Assembly: GCA_944324285.1 (NCBI GenBank)
Contig: CALUVR010000001.1
Span: 62,001-126,000, forward strand
Origin: Candidatus Gastranaerophilales bacterium
GTDB taxonomy: Bacteria; Cyanobacteriota; Vampirovibrionia; Gastranaerophilales; Gastranaerophilaceae
Direction of reading: 5' to 3'
Length of the DNA: 64,000 bases
The translations under genes and the position numbers were made by a program. Below, piece by piece: positions 59,310 through 64,000 of this stretch. Every line of letters begins with the position of its first letter. Within the stretch, counting starts at the first letter, position 1. The notes under the pieces were generated by a model. That model did no database searches. It saw nothing but the letters and a program-made list of their open reading frames with translations, and had not been told where the DNA came from.

Positions 59310-59759
59310 ATTATTTTCTGCAGGAACATATTTTGAAATAATTTCAGCGGCATCTGCGATAATTTGTTCGCAAGGACGAGAGGCGTAATATTCTTCTGTT
59401 CTGTCAGAAGGAACATAATTGTCGTCTGCCAGAGGTCCGAGAAGCTCACGGCAGATTATCGTGCCGTGTTTTTCTTTGAATAAGTTTGCAAGTTCCTGAA
59501 TTCTTTTATAGTGCTCTGTTTTAATTTCTTTATTGTTCGGTTCTGTATAACCGTATTTCAATCCAGCTATCATAAACATAGCACTTACGGCTCCGCAGAC
59601 TTCTCTCATTCTGCCCATTCCGCCTCCGAAGGAGGATGAAAGTTTCAGCGCAGTATCAAAATCAATTCCGAGTTCTTCTGCAAATGTACAAAAAACGGAT
59701 TGCGCGCAGTTGTAGCCTTCTTTAAAATATTTTCTTGCTTTTTCAGAATATTCGTTCAT
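59298..59759 (-). CDS. C_GCAxxG_C_C family redox-type protein
   Basis: 153 aa. YFKEGYNCAQSVFCTF, SSSFGGGMGRMREVCGAVSAMFM, TIICRELLG and SRPCEQIIADA place the Cys residues in the order of the C_GCAxxG_C_C family. Members are suspected redox or metal-handling proteins of anaerobes, often near membrane transporters or oxidoreductases. Full length. No start ambiguity; a weak SD. Confidence 0.9.
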   Translation of the reverse strand: MNEYSEKARKYFKEGYNCAQSVFCTFAEELGIDFDTALKLSSSFGGGMGRMREVCGAVSAMFMIAGLKYGYTEPNNKEIKTEHYKRIQELANLFKEKHGTIICRELLGPLADDNYVPSDRTEEYYASRPCEQIIADAAEIISKYVPAENNLPV

Positions 59760-60276
59760 AAATTCATAATACTTTAGATAGGGTGCAATTTCAATAAGGG
59801 GAAAGGACGGGGAGAGGTGGCTGTTAAATCATAAGGAACAGTTGTATTTATTTTCTCAACACGCTCCCGCCCTGCTCCCGCTATCGTTTCGAAAACAAAC
59901 ACAACTGTTCCAAAAGTTAATACCTCCCTTGTAAGGGAGGTGGCGCGTAAGCGCCGGAGGGTTTTCATGCGAGCGTGCGGCGTAGCTGCGATAGCGAGCA
60001 CTAGAGGTTGAAGGCATTGCCTTCAACTATTTCCGTTTGATTTAGCGGCGCGCAGCGACGCTGTAATTTTTACGTGTTTTTCTTTTTCGGTTCACTTTTT
60101 CTTTTTTCCTCGTAATAAAAAAGAAAAAGTGAACGTATCAGGATATTAAAACTAAAAAAATGTCGGTGCAGGGTTTGGGGCTGCACAAGCCCCATATATA
60201 TAAGGACTAGTGCCTTTTACGCACTAGCCTATTTCCTTTAAGGAAATTTTATTTTTGTTCATGATACTATTTTTAT
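59760..60276. repeat. Intergenic region with palindromes
   Basis: No gene. Contains the second copy of the long palindrome (59835-59911), a CCTCCCTTGTAAGGGAGG...GCGCCGGAGG fragment (59923-59963) and a perfect 17-18 bp inverted repeat GTTCACTTTTTCTTTTTT/AAAAAAGAAAAAGTGAAC (60090-60134). The last 50 bases lead into the antiporter gene. Confidence 0.65.
59835..59911. repeat. Long palindromic element, copy 2
   Basis: Arms GGAACAGTTGT and ACAACTGTTCC are perfectly complementary, with the inner sequence TTTATTTTCTCAACACGCTC and CGTTTCGAAAACAAA the same as in copy 1 (47798-47877). Arm differences between copies mostly preserve pairing. Confidence 0.75.
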
Positions 60277-61593
60277 ATGGATATTATATTTAACCCTGTA
60301 GTTGTATCGGTAATTTTGTTATGCGTGCTTTGTGTATGCAGGATTAATGTACTTCTCGCAATAATTATTTCAGCGATTGCGGCAGGTCTTATCGGCGGAT
60401 TGCCTGTCGAAAAAGTTATGCAAACATTTATCTCAGGCATGGGGGATAATTCGGAAACAGCATTAAGCTACATACTTCTCGGAACATTTGCCGCGGCGAT
60501 GACGCATACCGGATTGGCGACAATTCTCGCAAAAAAGATTTCAACAGTTATTAAGGACAAAAAGTTTTTACTTCTTGCAATTCTGACAGGAATTGCAATT
60601 CTTTCACAGAACCTTATACCTGTTCATATTGCATTTATTCCGATACTTATTCCGCCGTTATTGCATGTAATGAACAAGCTTAAACTTGATAGACGCGCGG
60701 TTGCGTGTTCACTTGCTTTCGGGTTAAAAGCTCCTTATATTGCAATACCTGCCGGCTTCGGTTTGATTTTTCAGGGTTTAATTGCGGAAAATATGACAGT
60801 CAACGGAATGACTGTTTTAAAAAATGATGTATGGAAAGCAAACTGGATTTTAGGACTTGGCATGATTGTCGGACTTCTTGTTGCGATTTTGATTTCGTAT
60901 CGTAAGCCGCGAGAATATAACGACATTCAGCCTGTTGAAAATGAACTTGAAAAAGAGGATGCGGAGGCTTTAAAATTAAATAAAAACCACTATATTACGC
61001 TTATTGGAGCATTCGCAACATTAATCGTCCAGCTTTTGACAAAATCGCTGCCGCTTGGAGCACTTGTAGGGCTTGGAATTGTATTTGGCGGCGGAGCTGT
61101 AAGCCATAGGAAGATGGATAACCTTATAAATGAGGGTATAGGATTAATGGGGTATGTTGCTTTTGTAATGCTTGTTGCGGCAGGTTTTGCAATGGTTTTG
61201 AAGTCAACCGGCGGAATTGATACCCTTGTTCATGCAATTCTTCCTTTTATGCAAAACAGCAGACTGCTTGCAGTAAGCTTAATGCTTTTTATAGGATTAT
61301 TTATCACGATGGGAATAGGAACCTCTTTCGGAACAATTCCTATACTTGCGGTTTTGTTTATCCCTGTATGTGCACATTTAGGGCTTTCTGTACCTGCGAG
61401 CGTTGTAATATTATCTTCTGCAGCAGCATTAGGAGATGCGGGTTCTCCTGCATCTGATACAACCCTTGGCCCTACCGCAGGCTTAAACGCTGATGGTCAG
61501 CATAACCATATTAAAGATACCTGTATTCCGACCTTTTTACATTTTAATATTCCGCTCATAATTTTTGCGATACTTGCCGCATATTTGTTCTAA
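60277..61593 (+). CDS. Na+/H+ antiporter family membrane protein
   Basis: 438 aa with about 11 membrane segments. SQNLIPVHIAFIPILIPPLL, LAFGLKAPYIAIPAGFGLIFQ, VMLVAAGFAMVLKSTGG and AALGDAGSPASDTTLGPTAGLNADGQHNHI are typical of the Na+/H+ antiporter (YuiF/NhaC-related) family. It probably exchanges cations for protons, though some relatives carry amino acids. Single gene; no good SD is visible before the ATG, and TTG starts are not favoured. Confidence 0.85.
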   Translation: MDIIFNPVVVSVILLCVLCVCRINVLLAIIISAIAAGLIGGLPVEKVMQTFISGMGDNSETALSYILLGTFAAAMTHTGLATILAKKISTVIKDKKFLLLAILTGIAILSQNLIPVHIAFIPILIPPLLHVMNKLKLDRRAVACSLAFGLKAPYIAIPAGFGLIFQGLIAENMTVNGMTVLKNDVWKANWILGLGMIVGLLVAILISYRKPREYNDIQPVENELEKEDAEALKLNKNHYITLIGAFATLIVQLLTKSLPLGALVGLGIVFGGGAVSHRKMDNLINEGIGLMGYVAFVMLVAAGFAMVLKSTGGIDTLVHAILPFMQNSRLLAVSLMLFIGLFITMGIGTSFGTIPILAVLFIPVCAHLGLSVPASVVILSSAAALGDAGSPASDTTLGPTAGLNADGQHNHIKDTCIPTFLHFNIPLIIFAILAAYLF

Positions 61594-61654
61594 GGTACAA
61601 AGAAATACTTGTGCCTTTTGTGCGCGAATCTATTACATTAATTTCATGTAACTT

Positions 61655-61915
61655 TTATATAATTTCCAGATTGGCTGTTGTATATCCCGAGATTAAATTT
61701 TTTATCCCTTCTGTATGAACTTTACATTTTAGTTTTCCGTCGGGGTATTTGCTATAGTGCATAGCAGACGATACAAGGATTACTCTTGAGGCGTCGAAAA
61801 TATTCAAAGATGAAATATCCAGTCCCATTTCTTTACAGTCGGATTCTTCTATATATTTTTCAACACGTTGTAAAATTTCTGCTGAATTATTCTTGTCAAA
61901 ACTTATGAATTTCAT
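61655..61915 (-). CDS. Small STAS-like protein (86 aa)
   Basis: 86 aa from ATG 61915. A longer frame reaches 62005 but passes through the promoter of the divergent kdsD gene. EMGLDISSLNIFDASRVILVSSAMHYSKYP has the strand-loop-helix look of STAS/anti-sigma-antagonist folds, without a conserved Ser switch. Function unknown. Divergent from kdsD. Confidence 0.5.
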   Translation of the reverse strand: MKFISFDKNNSAEILQRVEKYIEESDCKEMGLDISSLNIFDASRVILVSSAMHYSKYPDGKLKCKVHTEGIKNLISGYTTANLEII

Positions 61916-61954
61916 AACTTTTCCGTCGGCGTAATGATAAGAAAATTTAACGTT

Positions 61955-61985
61955 TTGACTGTAATTCCTACTTTTGGTGTATAAT
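61955..61985 (+). promoter_or_regulatory. Promoter of the kdsD-kdsC-queD operon
   Basis: TTGACT (61955-61960), 19-base spacer and TATAAT (61980-61985) preceded by TG, an extended -10. SD GAGGTGG precedes the ATG at 62036. Confidence 0.5.
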
Positions 61986-62035
61986 AATTTTGTGTGTCGC
62001 GTCAAATCGACAAAATAAGAATATGAGGTGGAAAT

Positions 62036-63007
62036 ATGATGACTGCAACTAGTATTAATGAGCTGGCAAAAGAAGTTTTTGATATTGAGGCAAAGTCAAT
62101 TCTCCGATTGAAAGATAACATCGGTGAAAATTTCGATAAAGCTGTTGAAATTTTATATAATTGTAAAGGTCGCGTAATTGTAACAGGCATGGGGAAATCA
62201 GGGCTTATCGGTAAAAAAATTGCAGCAACTTTATCATCAACAGGTACTCCTTCATATTTTCTCCATCCGGCTGAAAGCACCCACGGGGACAGCGGTATTA
62301 TTACAAAACAGGATGTGGTTATCGCAATTTCCAATAGCGGCGAAACTCAGGAGCTGTTAAATCTTTTACCTATTATAAAGAGGTTTGGAGTCTTGATGAT
62401 AGGTATGACAGGTAAAATGGGCTCAACCCTTGCGCAGGCTTCTGATGTTGTTCTGGATATTTCAGTTGAAAGAGAAGCATGTCCTTTGAATAAAGCGCCG
62501 ACAGCTTCCACTACCGCTACTCTTGCTATGGGCGATGCGTTGGCGGTTTGTCTGCTCGAAAAACGCGGATTTACGGAAGAAGATTTTCTTATTTTCCACC
62601 CGTCAGGCGCTCTCGGAAAAGGCTTCTTATATAAAGTTTCTGATTTGATGAAAACAGAAGATTTACCGGTTGCAGCAGAAAACGACAGCTTTAATAAAGT
62701 TGTTGAAATTATTACAGCCCACAAACTCGGTATGGCAATGATTTTGAATTCAAAAGGAGAACTCTCAGGCGTCCTCACAGATGGCGATATCAGAAGAACT
62801 CTTATGAAATACGGCAATACTTCAAACCTTATTATAAAAGATGTTATGACAGTGGAACCTAAACGGATTAACCCTGCAGCATACGGCGCCAGCGCTCTTC
62901 ATCTGATGGAAAAATATTCCATCACGGCTCTTGCGGTAGTTGATGAAAACAACAAACCAGTCGGCGTAATCCATATCCATGATTTACTGAAGGCAGGTGT
63001 TGCATAA
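62036..63007 (+). CDS. kdsD: Arabinose-5-phosphate isomerase (Kdo pathway)
   Basis: 323 aa. An N-terminal SIS sugar-isomerase domain (VTGMGKSGLIGKKIAATLSSTG, HPAESTHGDSGII, ISNSGETQELL) is followed by two CBS domains from about residue 205. It converts ribulose-5-P to arabinose-5-P, the first committed precursor of Kdo. The stop overlaps the start of kdsC (ATAATG). Its presence signals lipopolysaccharide or another Kdo polymer, i.e. an outer membrane. Confidence 0.93.
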   Translation: MMTATSINELAKEVFDIEAKSILRLKDNIGENFDKAVEILYNCKGRVIVTGMGKSGLIGKKIAATLSSTGTPSYFLHPAESTHGDSGIITKQDVVIAISNSGETQELLNLLPIIKRFGVLMIGMTGKMGSTLAQASDVVLDISVEREACPLNKAPTASTTATLAMGDALAVCLLEKRGFTEEDFLIFHPSGALGKGFLYKVSDLMKTEDLPVAAENDSFNKVVEIITAHKLGMAMILNSKGELSGVLTDGDIRRTLMKYGNTSNLIIKDVMTVEPKRINPAAYGASALHLMEKYSITALAVVDENNKPVGVIHIHDLLKAGVA

Positions 63008-63477
63008 TGAGTATAAAATTAGCAGCTTTTGATGTGGACGGAGTTATGACTGACGGAAGTATTACCTATGACAGCAACGGTAATGAATTAAAAACTTTTA
63101 ATTCAAAAGACGGGCACGGGCTTGCCGCTCTTCATAAAGAAGGAATAATAACTGCAATTATAACAGGCAGAACAAGCGAAGCTGTCACACGCCGCGCTAA
63201 AGATGTTCATATAACGGAAGTTTATCAGGGCGTGAAAGACAAAGCCGCAGTTCTTGATGAACTTTTACAAAAATATGAACTTACTCCCGCAGAAGCCGCC
63301 TATATGGGAGATGATATTCCTGATATCTGCGTATTAGAAAAAGTAGAACTTGCGGGCTGCCCGAAAGACGCTGTTCAGGAAGTTAAAGATGTTGCAAATT
63401 TTGAATCAGAAAAAAACGGCGGCTGTGGCGCTGTCCGTGAATTCTGCGATTGTATTTTGAATTTAAACCGTAATTAA
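63007..63477 (+). CDS. kdsC: Kdo-8-phosphate phosphatase (HAD, C0 type)
   Basis: 156 aa minimal HAD phosphatase. DVDGVMTDG has nucleophile Asp9 and acid Asp11, IITGRTSEAV is motif II, VKDKAAVLDELL holds the Lys and YMGDDIPDICVLEKV is the motif III/IV aspartate pair. It releases phosphate from Kdo-8-P after KdsA. It forms a translational pair with kdsD; queD follows 15 bases on. Confidence 0.93.
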   Translation: MSIKLAAFDVDGVMTDGSITYDSNGNELKTFNSKDGHGLAALHKEGIITAIITGRTSEAVTRRAKDVHITEVYQGVKDKAAVLDELLQKYELTPAEAAYMGDDIPDICVLEKVELAGCPKDAVQEVKDVANFESEKNGGCGAVREFCDCILNLNRN

Positions 63478-63492
63478 GGAGAGATTTTAACT

Positions 63493-63855
63493 ATGTACGA
63501 AATAAAAACACAGGCATTTTTTTCCGCTGCCCACCACCTGTTAAACTACGAGGGCGAATGCGAAAACCAGCACGGTCATAACTGGATGGTAGAAGCTTTT
63601 GTTAAAGGCGAAACCCTTGATAAAAGCAATATTTTAATTGATTATAAAATGCTTAAGCGTGAATTGAATGCAGTTCTGGATTTGCTTGATCATAAAGATA
63701 TAAACGAACTTCCGGAATTCAAAGGCGAAAGCCCTTCAAGCGAAATGATTGCCGCATTTATTTATAACAAATTAAAAGAAAAAATTGTATTGCTCAGCAA
63801 GATTACTGTATGGGAAACCCAGACATCATGCTGCAGTTATTTTGAAGAGGACTAG
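63493..63855 (+). CDS. queD: 6-carboxytetrahydropterin synthase (queuosine pathway)
   Basis: 120 aa. Zinc ligands H14 in SAAHHL, H27 and H29 in ENQHGHNW, and catalytic Cys23 are in the 6-pyruvoyl-tetrahydropterin synthase/QueD order. ILIDYKMLKRELNAVLDLLDHKDIN and the final VWETQTSCCSYF complete the T-fold. It makes the 7-deazaguanine precursor for queuosine from dihydroneopterin triphosphate. AAGGAGAG SD. The full pathway is not in this window. Confidence 0.92.
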   Translation: MYEIKTQAFFSAAHHLLNYEGECENQHGHNWMVEAFVKGETLDKSNILIDYKMLKRELNAVLDLLDHKDINELPEFKGESPSSEMIAAFIYNKLKEKIVLLSKITVWETQTSCCSYFEED

Positions 63856-63879
63856 TAGATATAAAAGCGAGAAAATAAA

Positions 63880-64000
63880 ATGAATCTTATTCAAGCAATA
63901 TTAATGGGAATAGTGCAGGGACTCAGTGAATTTCTACCGATATCAAGTTCCGCGCATCTGGTATTTACCTCAAATTTTTATAAAGTATTTTCAGGAATTC
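63880..64000 (+). CDS. uppP: Undecaprenyl-diphosphate phosphatase, 5' part only
   Basis: The window ends after 40 codons. [20 protein letters not shown] and ISSSAHLVF are the hallmark first helix and the E-rich/SSSAH motif of UppP (BacA), which recycles the lipid carrier used for cell-wall and O-antigen synthesis. The ATG lies 24 bases past the queD stop and no strong SD is seen. Confidence 0.9.
   Translation, partial: MNLIQAILMGIVQGLSEFLPISSSAHLVFTSNFYKVFSGI

Noticed and set aside
59774-60001. 75-aa minus-strand frame
   Set aside because: Covers the palindrome and a fragment of the CCTCCC repeat; no start signals.

Overview
The window is low-GC chromosomal DNA with ordinary bacterial gene density, strong Shine-Dalgarno (SD) sites and hairpin/T-run terminators. 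It looks like a diderm from the non-photosynthetic cyanobacterial sister group (Melainabacteria/Vampirovibrionia, probably the gut order Gastranaerophilales). That placement is inferred from gene content, not from a search: Kdo-pathway genes (kdsD, kdsC) imply lipopolysaccharide, an SLH-domain protein coexists with a csaB-type pyruvyltransferase, several prepilin-like proteins carry 'TLAE' N-termini, and many small proteins have no family I recognise. There is no phage, transposase, plasmid or CRISPR array; gaps between genes are filled with short dispersed palindromic repeats.

Layout. 1-2.6 kb: eda-kdgK-csaB operon (KDG catabolism plus cell-wall pyruvylation). 2.6-7.2 kb: EF-hand protein, a tRNA-Leu(UAA) whose leader holds three tandem structured repeats, a patatin lipase and a GT-C-like membrane protein. 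7.3-18.5 kb: PLP lyase-like enzyme, glucan phosphorylase, a prepilin interrupted at a poly-G tract, Ski2-like helicase, serS, TMEM43 homologue. 18.6-28.1 kb: NAD-type isocitrate dehydrogenase, two related glycine-zipper proteins, uridine kinase, SLH protein, pyruvate kinase, small lineage proteins. 28.2-30.9 kb: MFS exporter, lgt and a TPR lipoprotein. 31.0-38.7 kb: one long operon with an orphan ClpX zinc domain, a HEAT-like protein, ruvX, DUF1292, an orphan six-repeat Clp-N protein, tilS, hpt, a histidine kinase and a membrane protein. 38.8-47.5 kb: uvrB, a glycan-modification cassette (sulfatase-like, small membrane protein, methyltransferase) and a TadA/TadZ-like pair. 47.5-53.8 kb: a 6S-like RNA, a 682-aa unknown protein, flavodoxin-like enzyme, two prepilins, tRNA-Ser. 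53.9-64 kb: GT2 glycosyltransferase, Glf-like flavoprotein, PiT phosphate transporter with its PhoU-like partner, esterase, Na+/H+ antiporter, kdsD-kdsC-queD and the start of uppP.

How the genes fit together. Much of the window serves the cell envelope: csaB with the SLH protein, lgt with its lipoprotein, the sulfatase-like/methyltransferase cassette, GT2/Glf, the Kdo genes and uppP. Two envelope genes carry simple-sequence repeats that could switch them: an 11-G run in a prepilin leader and five GAAG units in the sulfatase-like gene. Core metabolism is represented by KDG breakdown, glucan phosphorylase, pyruvate kinase and isocitrate dehydrogenase.

Most notable are the tRNA-Leu leader repeats, a recurring promoter-like element (GCAATTT-N14-CTTTATATATA) in front of lineage-specific genes, the two possible contingency loci, a glucan phosphorylase without the PLP lysine, and two Clp N-terminal domains encoded as stand-alone proteins in one operon.
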